DNA from: Collinsella sp.
Lineage (GTDB): Bacteria > Actinomycetota > Coriobacteriia > Coriobacteriales > Coriobacteriaceae
Direction of reading: 5' to 3'
NCBI GenBank assembly: GCA_019419555.1
Contig: DXZR01000003.1
Coordinates: forward strand, 33,364 to 97,363
DNA length: 64,000 bases
This document shows positions 41,167-49,290 of this stretch, piece by piece. The notes beneath the pieces are model-generated. The model made no database searches. It had not been told where the DNA came from and worked only from the letters and a program-made list of their open reading frames with translations. Made by a program: the position numbers and the translations under genes. Positions within the stretch are counted from its first letter, which is position 1. Every line of letters starts with the position of its first letter.

Positions 41167-41876
41167 AGACCGATGCCCGCGACCGCGTAATCGTCGCCCT
41201 CGACTGCGACCGTGAGCGTGCGCTCGAGCTTGCCCACGAGCTTTCGGGTCATGCCGCCTGGCTCAAGGTTGGCATGACGCTCTATTACGCCGAGGGTCCC
41301 CAGATCGTCAAGACGTTCAAGGACCTGGGCTTTAAGGTTTTCCTTGACCTTAAGTTTCATGACATTCCGCATCAGGTTCGCGGTGCCGCCCGCTCGGCTT
41401 CGCTTGCTGGTGCCGACCTGCTTTCGGTCCACGGCTTGGGTTCGGGCGCCATGCTCGCTGCCTGCCGCGAGGGTGCCGAGGAGGCGCGCGAGGACCGCGC
41501 CAAGCTCGTCGCCATCACCGTTCTTACGAGCATGAATCAGGATGCCTTGAGCGAGATCGGCGTCGAGTCGCCCGTGGCCGAGGAGGCCGCCCGCCTGGCA
41601 AAGCTCGCTCAGGCCAACGGCATCGATGGCATCGTGTGCTCGCCGATGGAGGCTCACGACATGCGTGAGCTGCTGGGTCCCGATGCCCTGATCGTGACTC
41701 CGGGTGTGCGTCCGGTGGGTGCCGCCTTAGGCGACCAGTCCCGCGTGGCGACGCCTTCCCAGGCTATCGAGCGAGGCGCAAGCCACATTGTGGTGGGCCG
41801 TCCCATCACTGGTGCCGACGATCCGGTTGCCGCCTTTGACGCCATCGTCGCCGAGCTGGTCGAAAACGTCGCGTAA
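41160..41876 (+). CDS. pyrF: Orotidine 5'-phosphate decarboxylase
   Basis: Final step to UMP. 238 residues; catalytic DxKxxD motif in VFLDLKFHDIPHQV, N-terminal VIVALDCDRERAL, phosphate loop IVTPGVRPVG. Overlaps the end of pyrD by 7 bases. pyrE (orotate phosphoribosyltransferase), required between PyrD and PyrF, is not in the window. Confidence 0.95.
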   Translation: MLETDARDRVIVALDCDRERALELAHELSGHAAWLKVGMTLYYAEGPQIVKTFKDLGFKVFLDLKFHDIPHQVRGAARSASLAGADLLSVHGLGSGAMLAACREGAEEAREDRAKLVAITVLTSMNQDALSEIGVESPVAEEAARLAKLAQANGIDGIVCSPMEAHDMRELLGPDALIVTPGVRPVGAALGDQSRVATPSQAIERGASHIVVGRPITGADDPVAAFDAIVAELVENVA

Positions 41877-41921
41877 AAGATTCCCCTAAGTCACCACTTT
41901 TGGGTCTCATTAGCACAAAAT

Positions 41922-41979
41922 AGCCCCTGTGCCTGCGTAAACTTTCCCATCCTTTGTGTGGAATCGCAGGTCAGGGGCT
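41922..41979 (+). other. Long-stem inverted repeat downstream of pyrF
   Basis: AGCCCCTG (41922-41929) pairs with CAGGGGCT (41972-41979) and CCTGCG (41932-41937) with CGCAGG (41965-41970), leaving a 27-base loop. No T-run follows directly (TTAACTTTGG), so it could be a weak terminator, mRNA end stabiliser or regulatory RNA. Confidence 0.55.
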
Positions 41980-42042
41980 TAACTTTGGGCGCAGTATATT
42001 GCACTTTTTGCGGGTATCGTCTAACCTATGGACCCGCGATTG

Positions 42043-42074
42043 GGCATTTTGTACGTTCTACGTGCTAAAATGCC
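42043..42074. promoter_or_regulatory. Operator-like palindrome over the mihF promoter
   Basis: GGCATTTT (42043-42050) and AAAATGCC (42067-42074) are exact complements, and inside them ACGT is repeated on both sides of TCT. The right half covers the extended -10 element TGCTAAAAT (42063-42071), so a bound protein would compete with RNA polymerase. Confidence 0.6.
42063..42071 (+). promoter_or_regulatory. Extended -10 promoter element of mihF
   Basis: TGCTAAAAT, 44 bases before the mihF start codon. A TTGGGC at 42040-42045 is a poor -35 at 20-base spacing. Confidence 0.45.
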
Positions 42075-42115
42075 AATTATTGAATCAGAAATAACCCAAC
42101 TATTTGGAGGTACGA

Positions 42116-42424
42116 ATGGCACTCCCTCAGCTTACCGACGAGCAGCGCAAGCAGGCTCTTGAGAAGGCTGCTGCCGCACGTCATGCCCGCGCTGAGCTTC
42201 GCGAGCAGATCAAGAAGGGCGAGAAGTCCCTCGAGTCCGTGCTCAACTCCGATGACCCCATCGCTTCCCGCATGAAGGTTTCCACCCTCATCGAGTCTCT
42301 CCCTGGTTATGGCAAGGCCAAGGCCGCCAAGATCATGGAGGAGCTCGGTATCTCCGCTACCCGTCGCGTCCAGGGCCTTGGCGTCCGTCAGCGCGAGCAG
42401 CTCCTCGAGCAGCTGACCAAATAA
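42116..42424 (+). CDS. mihF: Actinobacterial-type integration host factor (mIHF)
   Basis: 102-residue nucleoid protein that bends DNA; unrelated in fold to the HU/IHF family and characteristic of Actinobacteria. Signatures: QRKQALEKAAAARHARAEL, then a helix-hairpin-helix-like core VSTLIESLPGYGKAKAAKIMEELGI and RRVQGLGVRQREQLLE. ATG at 42116 follows TTGGAGGT. Directly abuts gmk, an arrangement conserved in Actinobacteria. A palindrome overlies its promoter. Confidence 0.93.
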   Translation: MALPQLTDEQRKQALEKAAAARHARAELREQIKKGEKSLESVLNSDDPIASRMKVSTLIESLPGYGKAKAAKIMEELGISATRRVQGLGVRQREQLLEQLTK

Positions 42425-42994
42425 GTGAGCGCTCAGGATTCCAAGCTCTTTGTGATTTCTGGACCGTCAGGCGCAGGCAAGGGTACGCTCGTCACTCGTG
42501 TGCGCGAGCGCCGCTCGAACCTGGGCCTGACGGTTTCGGCTACCACGCGAGCACCACGCAAAGGTGAGGTCGACGGCGTCAACTACTTTTTTCTGACGCG
42601 CGAGGAGTTCGACCGCCGCATGGCAAACGGTGAGTTTGTTGAGTGGGCCGAGGTCCACGGTAACTGCTACGGTACGTTGGTGAGCGAGGTTCAGTCCAAG
42701 CTCGCCTCTGGTTCGTCTCTGATTTTGGAGATCGATGTCCAGGGTGCCCTGCAGGTGAAGGAGCGTTTCCCCGAGGCCGTGTTGATCTTTATCAAGCCGC
42801 CTTCGCTTGAGGTGCTCCGCGAGCGTCTAGTCGGTCGCGGTACCGAGACGCCCGAGACAATCGAGCTGCGTATGGCAAACGCCGCCGATGAGCTTGCCCT
42901 TGCCGACCGCTACGACGACGTCGTGGTAAATGACGATCTCGACCGCGCGACCGATGAGCTCGTTCGCGTTCTCGATATGCATGAAAGGATCTGA
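42425..42994 (+). CDS. gmk: Guanylate kinase
   Basis: Phosphorylates GMP to GDP. 189 residues with P-loop ISGPSGAGKGTLV, the GMP-binding segment SATTRAPRKGEVDGVNYFFLTREEF and EWAEVHGNCYGT. GTG at 42425 begins right after the mihF stop codon. rpoZ follows after 5 bases, the usual order. Confidence 0.96.
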   Translation: MSAQDSKLFVISGPSGAGKGTLVTRVRERRSNLGLTVSATTRAPRKGEVDGVNYFFLTREEFDRRMANGEFVEWAEVHGNCYGTLVSEVQSKLASGSSLILEIDVQGALQVKERFPEAVLIFIKPPSLEVLRERLVGRGTETPETIELRMANAADELALADRYDDVVVNDDLDRATDELVRVLDMHERI

Positions 42995-42999
42995 GGTCC

Positions 43000-43281
43000 G
43001 TGTCCGTTGTAAAGCCTTGCATTGACGATCTTCTGGAGAAGACCGATCACAACCGCTTCCTGCTCGCTTCGCTTGCCTCCAAGCGCGCCTGCGACATCAA
43101 TAGCATGCTGCGTGGTCAGCACAATCGCGTGCTTGCCGTCCAGGATGTCGATGACATCACCATCGGGCTTTCCGGTGCCGATACCATCTCGATGGCTATG
43201 GACGAGATTGTCGACGGCGACATCTCTTACGACGAGGCCCGTTACGAGAAGGCGCTCGGCCACAAGGTTGCTGAAGCCTAA
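43000..43281 (+). CDS. rpoZ: RNA polymerase omega subunit
   Basis: 93-residue omega subunit, which helps fold the beta' subunit. Conserved region: ARR-like segment LASKRACDINSML followed by AVQDVDDITIGLSGADTISMAMDEI; the usual RA(R/C)QI motif is represented by RACDIN. N-terminus CIDDLLEKTDHNRFLLASL fits the family. GTG start at 43000. Gene order gmk-rpoZ supports the call. Confidence 0.88.
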   Translation: MSVVKPCIDDLLEKTDHNRFLLASLASKRACDINSMLRGQHNRVLAVQDVDDITIGLSGADTISMAMDEIVDGDISYDEARYEKALGHKVAEA

Positions 43282-44526
43282 ATGGCGGCTCGCGTCTGCC
43301 TGGTCCACTATCACGAGGTTGGACTGAAGGGTAAGAACCGCGCACATTTTGAGCATATCCTCATGGATAACATCAAGGCGGCCTTGGCCGCCTTTTCCGT
43401 GAATGCCGTGTCTCGAATTTCCGGTTATATCCTCGTGACCTTTAACGAGCATCAGGCCGACGAGGCGGCGCGTGTCATTCGCACCGTTCCCGGCGTTGCT
43501 CGCGTGTCTTTGGCGTATCACACCAATCGCGACCCTCAGGAGTACTGTGCCGCCGCCGTGAAGGCGCTGCGTGAGTTTGGCCCCTTCGATTCGTTTAAGG
43601 TGCACGCCAAGCGCTCCAATACCGACTATGAGCTCACCTCGATTGATATCAATCGACAGGTTGGCGAGGTGCTGTGCGAGGCGTTCCCCGATAAAAAGGT
43701 TCAAATGCACGATCCCGACGCGATGGTTCACGTGCTGGTTGTTCAGGGTAGCGTTTATGTGTACGCGCGCTCCGAGCGCGGTGTGGGCGGTCTGCCGGTG
43801 GGCTCTGCCGGTAAGGTCGTGACCCTGCTGTCATCGGGTATCGACTCGCCGGTGGCGACCTGGATGCTCGCGCGACGCGGAGCCGTGTGCGTGCCGGTGC
43901 ATTTTTCCGGTCGTCCGCAGACGTCAGATACCAGCGAGTATCTAGTGCAGGACATCATTCGCGCCCTTGAGCCGGGTGTCCAGATCGGCCGTCTGTATGT
44001 TGTGCCGTTTGGCGACTGCCAGCGCGAGATTTCGGTGACCTGTCCCAGCAACCTGCGCGTGATCATGTATCGCCGCATTATGTATTCGGTTGCCGAGCGC
44101 ATTGCACACATCGAGGGCGCCAAGGCTATCGTGACGGGCGAATCGCTTGGGCAGGTTGCCTCCCAAACGCTTGAGAACATCATGGCCGTCAACGAGGCCG
44201 TGAAGATCCCCGTGTTCCGCCCTCTCATCGGTTCGGACAAGCAGGAGATCATCGCGCGCGCCGAGGAGATTGGTACGTTCGATATCTCGACTGAGGCCGC
44301 TCCCGACTGCTGCACGCTGTTTATGCCGCGCCGTCCCGAGACGCACGCTAAACTCGATGCCGTGCATGAGGCCTGGGAGTTGTTCGATCACGAGGAGATG
44401 ATCGAGCGCCTGCTCAAGCAGACCGAGTACATCGACTTCGAGAGCAACACGTATAAGGCCCCTAAGACCTTAAAACGCAAACATTCGGAGCTTGCTCCGC
44501 GTGAGATTTACCAAGATCACGAGTAA
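43282..44526 (+). CDS. thiI: tRNA 4-thiouridine sulfurtransferase
   Basis: Activates U8 of tRNA with ATP and inserts sulfur; also serves thiamine synthesis in some bacteria. 414 residues: ferredoxin-like N-terminus (VGLKGKNRAHFEHILMDNI), THUMP domain (about 60-165) and PP-loop ATPase with LLSSGIDSPVATWMLARRG. The C-terminal rhodanese domain of the E. coli enzyme is absent, as in Bacillus. The start codon directly abuts rpoZ. A strong terminator follows. Confidence 0.93.
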   Translation: MAARVCLVHYHEVGLKGKNRAHFEHILMDNIKAALAAFSVNAVSRISGYILVTFNEHQADEAARVIRTVPGVARVSLAYHTNRDPQEYCAAAVKALREFGPFDSFKVHAKRSNTDYELTSIDINRQVGEVLCEAFPDKKVQMHDPDAMVHVLVVQGSVYVYARSERGVGGLPVGSAGKVVTLLSSGIDSPVATWMLARRGAVCVPVHFSGRPQTSDTSEYLVQDIIRALEPGVQIGRLYVVPFGDCQREISVTCPSNLRVIMYRRIMYSVAERIAHIEGAKAIVTGESLGQVASQTLENIMAVNEAVKIPVFRPLIGSDKQEIIARAEEIGTFDISTEAAPDCCTLFMPRRPETHAKLDAVHEAWELFDHEEMIERLLKQTEYIDFESNTYKAPKTLKRKHSELAPREIYQDHE

Positions 44527-44536
44527 TGTTGTGCAT

Positions 44537-44570
44537 AGACCGACGATGCGCCTGCATCGTCGGTCTTTTG
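44537..44570 (+). terminator. Intrinsic terminator after thiI
   Basis: AGACCGACGATGC and GCATCGTCGGTCT form a perfect 13-base stem with loop GCCT, followed by TTTTG. Confidence 0.92.
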
Positions 44571-44739
44571 CTATCTGGGCATTTTGCGGCTAAGTGTTCA
44601 TTTGCTGACGTGTGCCTGAATAAATGGACAGATTTGTGCAAGGTTTTGGTCGGTATTTGGTTTGACCGCTAAAACCGGTTTTGGAGCGTGGCTGTTGCAG
44701 GGCTTTTTTCCTGACACGATGGTGTTGGGAGGTTTTGCT

Positions 44740-45453
44740 ATGGCGCAGCGCGAACAACACGAACGGGTCAAAAAGATGGACCGCTGGGCGGACAAGCTGC
44801 TCGGTCACAAGGCAGTGGTGATGGCGATACTGGTCGTCATTGCGATGGCGAGCGGCTTGGCGATGGCGAACCTTGGCGGCGGTACTGGCGGCGTGTCGTT
44901 TGAGCGCACTGATGGTTCGGGCTCGTTAGTGGAGCCGGGATCCGGCGATGCCTCGAGCGGAAAGACATCCGAAGGCTCTTCGTCTAAGGCGTCTGCCGCG
45001 GCAGAGGTTTATGTCGATGTTGATGGTGCCGTTGTGTCGCCCGGTGTATATCGCGTCAAGGACGGCGCGCGGGTGGCTCAGGCGATAGATGCCGCCGGCG
45101 GGCTGGCGCCCGAGGCAGACGTTACGGGGCTCAATCGGGCATCCAAGGTCGTCGATGGGCAGAAGATTCACGTTCCAACGGTGGGGGAGCAGCAGGCGTC
45201 CATTGCGGAAGCCGGTGTTGATGGTGGGGCTTCCGCATCATTGGGCGTGAGTGGCGCAACGGGCCTAGTCAACATCAATACGGCAAGCGCGGCAGAGCTG
45301 CAGACGCTCTCGGGCATCGGTCCCTCCATGGCACAGTCGATTATCGATGAGCGTACAAAGAACGGTGCTTTTGCCTCGGTTGACGATCTGATGCGTGTGT
45401 CGGGAATCGGCGAGAAGAAGCTTGCCAAAATCAAAGATTGCATCTGCGTATGA
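44740..45453 (+). CDS. comEA: ComEA-type DNA receptor (SLBB plus helix-hairpin-helix)
   Basis: Membrane-anchored extracytoplasmic DNA-binding protein of the competence machinery. 237 residues: cytoplasmic N-terminus, one transmembrane helix (about 28-46, VVMAILVVIAMASGLAMAN), a Gly/Ser-rich linker, an SLBB domain (VYVDVDGAVVSPGVYRVKDG), and a C-terminal double helix-hairpin-helix (VNINTASAAELQTLSGIGPSMAQ). GGGAGG at 44727-44732 fixes the ATG at 44740; an upstream in-frame start lacks a ribosome site. Overlaps comEC by 4 bases. Confidence 0.92.
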   Translation: MAQREQHERVKKMDRWADKLLGHKAVVMAILVVIAMASGLAMANLGGGTGGVSFERTDGSGSLVEPGSGDASSGKTSEGSSSKASAAAEVYVDVDGAVVSPGVYRVKDGARVAQAIDAAGGLAPEADVTGLNRASKVVDGQKIHVPTVGEQQASIAEAGVDGGASASLGVSGATGLVNINTASAAELQTLSGIGPSMAQSIIDERTKNGAFASVDDLMRVSGIGEKKLAKIKDCICV

Positions 45454-47753
45454 GTGCGACCGAGCGCGAACATGTGATGCCTCCGCGGCCCCTGATGCCG
45501 TGGACGATGGCCCTGTGTGCCGGCATGTGTATGAGCTGCGCCTTGGTGCTCAACGTGGCCGCTGATGCGCTGCTGAGGGAGCAGGCGCCGGCGGTCGGGC
45601 TGCTATGGGCCATTCCCGTTGCGGCGACGGTATTCGTTGTGCTGGCTCAATCTTGTGCGCGGCTTGCCCCTTGGAAGCGGTGGCTGTATGCCGCGTCCGT
45701 CGGTCTCGTGGCGGGAGCGGTCGTCTCGGCGTGGTGGGCTGCGGGCGCGCTCAACGCCTCGAAGGCGCTCGACGGTCGAGCGGCAAGCAGCCTCGAGTTT
45801 GTCGTGCAGGGTGATCCATCCATAAACGACGACGTGTATTCCTATACCTGCGAGGTACGCGCGGACGGTAAGAACTTGGCAACGGTTCGCCTATCGTGCG
45901 ACCGCGAGCTCAAGGTCGGGGCGCACGTGCGTGTTATCGGTCGCGTTTCACGTTTTGAGAACGATGCGTATGGACGATTGCGCGTGCTCCGAGGCGAGGT
46001 GCGCAAGGTTAAAGCCGTTCGGATTGTGTCGGTCGATGAGGGCTCTCCGGGGCCGCTGCTTCGGCTGCGAAATTGGCTGCTTGCGTCCATCGCGCCTGCG
46101 ACCGACCCGGCACGTGCGCTCATAGCTGGTGTCGTCTGTGGTCGTTCGGCCGAGCTGCGCGCCCAGCCGGCGGGCGACTGGTTTTCGGTGACGGGAACGG
46201 CGCATCTTATCGCCGTCTCGGGCAGCCATCTGGCTATCGTGGGGTTTGTGATCGAGGGCGTATTGCAAAAGACTCGGTGCTCACGTGGTTTTCAGCGGGT
46301 GATATTGGCGATAACGCTTGTGGGCTACGCTGCCTTTACGGGCGCGTCTCCCTCGGCCGTGCGCGCGTGCTGCATGGTGTTCGCGACGCTTGTCGTAAAC
46401 GGAGCGGGTCGTCGTCGGCACGGCGCATCGGCACTCTTCGTAACCATGTCCATCTTTGTGCTACTGAGGCCGACGGTGCTGTTCGAGATGGGCTTTCAGC
46501 TTTCATGTGCCAGCGTCTTTGCCATCCTGTGCTTTTGCCCGTATGCTACCTACGCTTTGGGTGAGCTGAGCGTGCCGTCGGGCATTGCCAGCATGCTCTC
46601 CGTCACACTGTGCTCGCAGTTGGCGACGCTCCCCATCACCATTCCTGCCTTTGGTACGTTCTCGCTCATTGCTCCGTTGGCAAATGCGGTCATCGGTCCG
46701 GTGGTGAGCGTACTGCTTGCTGTGTCGATCGTGCTGGTTCCCTTTTCGCTCGTGGCGCCGTTGCGGACTTGGGCGCTCGTTGTGCCCATGATTGCCGCCC
46801 GTTGCGCGCTGTTCTTCGAGCGGCTGTTTGCCGCCGTGCCGGGTGCATCCGTGAGCGTGCCGCCCGATAGCATGTGGATTTACCTAGTGCCGTGTTTGCT
46901 GGCGGTTCTGCTTGTCCGGTGGCCGCGTCCCCGTGCACGTCCTATGGCGGTGGGGCTTGCATGCCTGGTGCTCTTGGCTGCGATTCCGTACGTCTACTGG
47001 GATCGATTCGCTCCGCCTTCGGTGACGGTGCTCGATGTGGGCCAGGCCGATGCGATTCTTATCCGCCAGGGCGGCGCAGTAGCACTCGTCGACTGCGGGC
47101 TCGACGAGCGCGTGGTGGCGGCGTTGGTCCGCAATAACGTGCACCATATCGATGCCGTCTTTGTGACGCATTGGGATGAGGACCACTGGGGTGGTCTGCC
47201 TGCCGTGCTCGAACAGTTTTCGGTCGGAACGATTGCCGTGGCGGCTGATGCGCTGGAGGATGCTCCTGCCGAGGTGTTGAACCGACCTGGCGTGGAGTAT
47301 CGGCAGGTGCGCCGTGGGGATACAGTCGACATCGGCTTATTTTGCGCCCGCGTGATGTGGCCATTCGAGTCCGTGGATGGCGAGGGAAATGAGGACTCGC
47401 TTGTCCTGCTGCTCTCTTATATTCAGGAAGGCAAGGGCCTGCGTATGCTCCTCACCGGCGATGCCGAGCTCGACCAAGAACGGGAATTCGTGCAGGAGGT
47501 GGGGGATATCGATGTCCTTAAACTTGGGCATCACGGCTCTAAGGTTTCAGTCGATGGTGAGTTGCTGGACGTCCTGAAGCCCGAGCTTTCCCTCGCGAGC
47601 GCGGGCGAGGGGAATCGATACGGCCATCCGTCCGACGCCTGCATCGATGCCGTTAAGGAAGCGGGCGGCGTGTTCGCGTGCACTATCGAACACGGCGACA
47701 TTACCGTCACGCCGACTGCGAATGGCTTTGCGATGCGATGCCAGCGACCGTGA
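45450..47753 (+). CDS. comEC: ComEC/Rec2 DNA translocation channel
   Basis: Inner-membrane channel importing single-stranded DNA during transformation. 767 residues: N-terminal DUF4131 region with membrane helices and an OB-like segment (KNLATVRLSCDRELKVGAHVRV), the competence domain (GTAHLIAVSGSHLAIVGFVIEG is diagnostic), about ten further helices, and a C-terminal metallo-beta-lactamase domain with THWDEDHWGGLPAVL and GHHGSKVSVD. Start ATG 45450 overlaps the comEA stop (ATGA). All elements look intact. Confidence 0.94.
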   Translation: MSATEREHVMPPRPLMPWTMALCAGMCMSCALVLNVAADALLREQAPAVGLLWAIPVAATVFVVLAQSCARLAPWKRWLYAASVGLVAGAVVSAWWAAGALNASKALDGRAASSLEFVVQGDPSINDDVYSYTCEVRADGKNLATVRLSCDRELKVGAHVRVIGRVSRFENDAYGRLRVLRGEVRKVKAVRIVSVDEGSPGPLLRLRNWLLASIAPATDPARALIAGVVCGRSAELRAQPAGDWFSVTGTAHLIAVSGSHLAIVGFVIEGVLQKTRCSRGFQRVILAITLVGYAAFTGASPSAVRACCMVFATLVVNGAGRRRHGASALFVTMSIFVLLRPTVLFEMGFQLSCASVFAILCFCPYATYALGELSVPSGIASMLSVTLCSQLATLPITIPAFGTFSLIAPLANAVIGPVVSVLLAVSIVLVPFSLVAPLRTWALVVPMIAARCALFFERLFAAVPGASVSVPPDSMWIYLVPCLLAVLLVRWPRPRARPMAVGLACLVLLAAIPYVYWDRFAPPSVTVLDVGQADAILIRQGGAVALVDCGLDERVVAALVRNNVHHIDAVFVTHWDEDHWGGLPAVLEQFSVGTIAVAADALEDAPAEVLNRPGVEYRQVRRGDTVDIGLFCARVMWPFESVDGEGNEDSLVLLLSYIQEGKGLRMLLTGDAELDQEREFVQEVGDIDVLKLGHHGSKVSVDGELLDVLKPELSLASAGEGNRYGHPSDACIDAVKEAGGVFACTIEHGDITVTPTANGFAMRCQRP

Positions 47754-47831
47754 CGACGTCGTTGGCGTGTGGTGGGCCCCTGGGCTAGAATGGCACGGAG
47801 CGAATACGAAGGCCTGCGGGAGGGGAGCGCA

Positions 47832-48794
47832 ATGTCCGAAACCGGTCTGCTGCCGGCATATCTGATCGTTGGTACCGACGGAGTCAAGCGCGATCACGCC
47901 GTCTCGCGTATGAAAGCGCGTCTGGAAAAGTCGGGTATGGTCGAGTTCAACCTCGACGAGCGCGACATGACCAAGGACCCCGATATCGAGTCGATTATCG
48001 GATCGCTTAACACCTTTCCGATGGGCAGCGAGTTTCGCCTGGTAATCCTTGATGGCTGCTCAAAGCTCGCCAAGGCGGTCTCGGAGCCGCTCGTCGAGTA
48101 TTTGGCGAGTCCCAGCCCCACAACGGTTTGCCTCATAATCGCCGATTCGCTTGCCAAGAACACGCGCCTGTACAAGGCAATCGCCAAGATTGACAAGAAG
48201 GCCGTGATCGATTGCTCCGGCACCAAGCGCTGGGAGCTTCCGCGCCGCGTGCAGCAGATGGCGACGCAGCATGGCAAGTCGATCTCGACGGCGGCCGCCG
48301 AGGAACTTGTCTCGCGTTCGGGTGAAAACACTCGCATGCTCGATAACGACTTGGCTAAGCTTGCCCAAATGGTTGAGGCGCCTCAGATTGAGCTTGCCGA
48401 TGTGGAACGCTGGATCGTGCGCACGGCCGAAGTCCAGCCCTGGGACTTTCTCAATGCGGTCTCGGCACGTGACATGCGCCGCTCACTCGAGCTTTTCAAT
48501 CTACTGCCCTCCAAGAGCTACGTGTGGACCTACACATTGCTGTGCGGCCGCATTCGCGAGCTTATCGTTGCCAAGGCGCTCGATGCGCGCGGACAGGGTC
48601 GTGAGCTGGCCGCAACGCTCAAGCTCCAGTCCTGGCAGGTCAAGAATCACCTGACCTGGGCACGTCGCTTTTCGATGGCAGAGCTCGTTGCCGCGCTCGA
48701 GGGTGCGGTCGATGTGGAGCGCGCGCTCAAGGGTTCGGCCGATTCTCGGACCGCGCTTTTGCTCTGGATTACGAACATCTTGAGAAAATCGTGA
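47832..48794 (+). CDS. holA: DNA polymerase III delta subunit
   Basis: Clamp-loader wrench subunit that opens the sliding clamp. 320 residues; AAA+-like fold without a functional P-loop. Family features: AYLIVGTDGVKRDHAVSRM, FPMGSEFRLVILDGCSKL, and the C-terminal collar helices (LLPSKSYVWTYTLLCGRIREL). ATG at 47832 has GGGAGGGGAG upstream; a TTG/GTG start 21 codons earlier is unlikely. The comEA-comEC-holA-rpsT order is common in Gram-positives. Confidence 0.92.
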   Translation: MSETGLLPAYLIVGTDGVKRDHAVSRMKARLEKSGMVEFNLDERDMTKDPDIESIIGSLNTFPMGSEFRLVILDGCSKLAKAVSEPLVEYLASPSPTTVCLIIADSLAKNTRLYKAIAKIDKKAVIDCSGTKRWELPRRVQQMATQHGKSISTAAAEELVSRSGENTRMLDNDLAKLAQMVEAPQIELADVERWIVRTAEVQPWDFLNAVSARDMRRSLELFNLLPSKSYVWTYTLLCGRIRELIVAKALDARGQGRELAATLKLQSWQVKNHLTWARRFSMAELVAALEGAVDVERALKGSADSRTALLLWITNILRKS

Positions 48795-48843
48795 TGATAC
48801 CTGCCTATTTGACAAATTCGTTCTATCCCTTTGAGGGGGAGCG

Positions 48844-48852
48844 TGCTATAGT
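48844..48852 (+). promoter_or_regulatory. Extended -10 promoter element of rpsT
   Basis: TGCTATAGT, 76 bases before the rpsT start. A perfect TTGACA lies at 48809-48814 but 32 bases upstream, too far to pair with it. Confidence 0.5.
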
Positions 48853-48927
48853 AAGCGCTTGCATGACCTCACCGTGTCTCAGAGGTGTCATACATTTTTT
48901 GCAAGGAACTCGAAAGGAACTCCAGAA

Positions 48928-49194
48928 GTGGCAAACATCAAGTCTCAGAAGAAGCGTATCCGCACCAATGAGGCAGCTCGCATGCGTAACAAGGCTGTCA
49001 AGTCCGAGCTCAAGACGCTGACCAAGCACGTCCAGTCCGCCGTCGCCGAGGGCGACGCCGAGAAGGCCCAGGCTGCACTCAAGACCGTCACCAAGCGTCT
49101 CGACATGGCTGCCGCCAAGCATGTTATCCACAAGAACCAGGCTTCCAACCGCAAGTCCGGTCTTGCCAAGCTCGTGAACAGCATCAACGCCTAA
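48928..49194 (+). CDS. rpsT: 30S ribosomal protein S20
   Basis: Ribosomal protein bS20. 88 residues from GTG 48928; the family start ANIKSQKKRIRTNEAARMRN follows directly, and GAAAGGA lies 9 bases before it. C-terminal KNQASNRKSGLAKLVN is typical. It is transcribed alone from its own promoter, and in other bacteria it is autoregulated. Confidence 0.96.
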   Translation: MANIKSQKKRIRTNEAARMRNKAVKSELKTLTKHVQSAVAEGDAEKAQAALKTVTKRLDMAAAKHVIHKNQASNRKSGLAKLVNSINA

Positions 49195-49229
49195 GTTGTA
49201 AATTTCACATCACACAGATTACGCGCATA

Positions 49230-49266
49230 AATGGAGCCTGTTTTATGGAACAGGCTCCATTTTTTG
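49230..49266 (+). terminator. Intrinsic terminator after rpsT
   Basis: AATGGAGCCTGTT pairs with AACAGGCTCCATT, followed by TTTTTG. It ends 25 bases before the lepA start codon. Confidence 0.93.
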
Positions 49267-49277
49267 TATCGCTCGGG

Positions 49278-49283
49278 TAAGAT
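49278..49283 (+). promoter_or_regulatory. Candidate -10 of lepA (leaderless configuration)
   Basis: TAAGAT in the context CTCGGGTAAGAT, ending 7 bases before the lepA ATG. The expected -35 region lies within the rpsT terminator and is not a match. Confidence 0.4.
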
Positions 49284-49290
49284 AGTCCGC

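Noticed and set aside
44671..44682. AAAACCGGTTTT palindrome upstream of comEA
   Set aside because: Only 12 bases, no second copy and no promoter placed sensibly around it; could be chance.
48809..48814. Perfect TTGACA as -35 of rpsT
   Set aside because: The only good -10 (TATAGT at 48847) is 32 bases away; no -10 at 16-18 bases.
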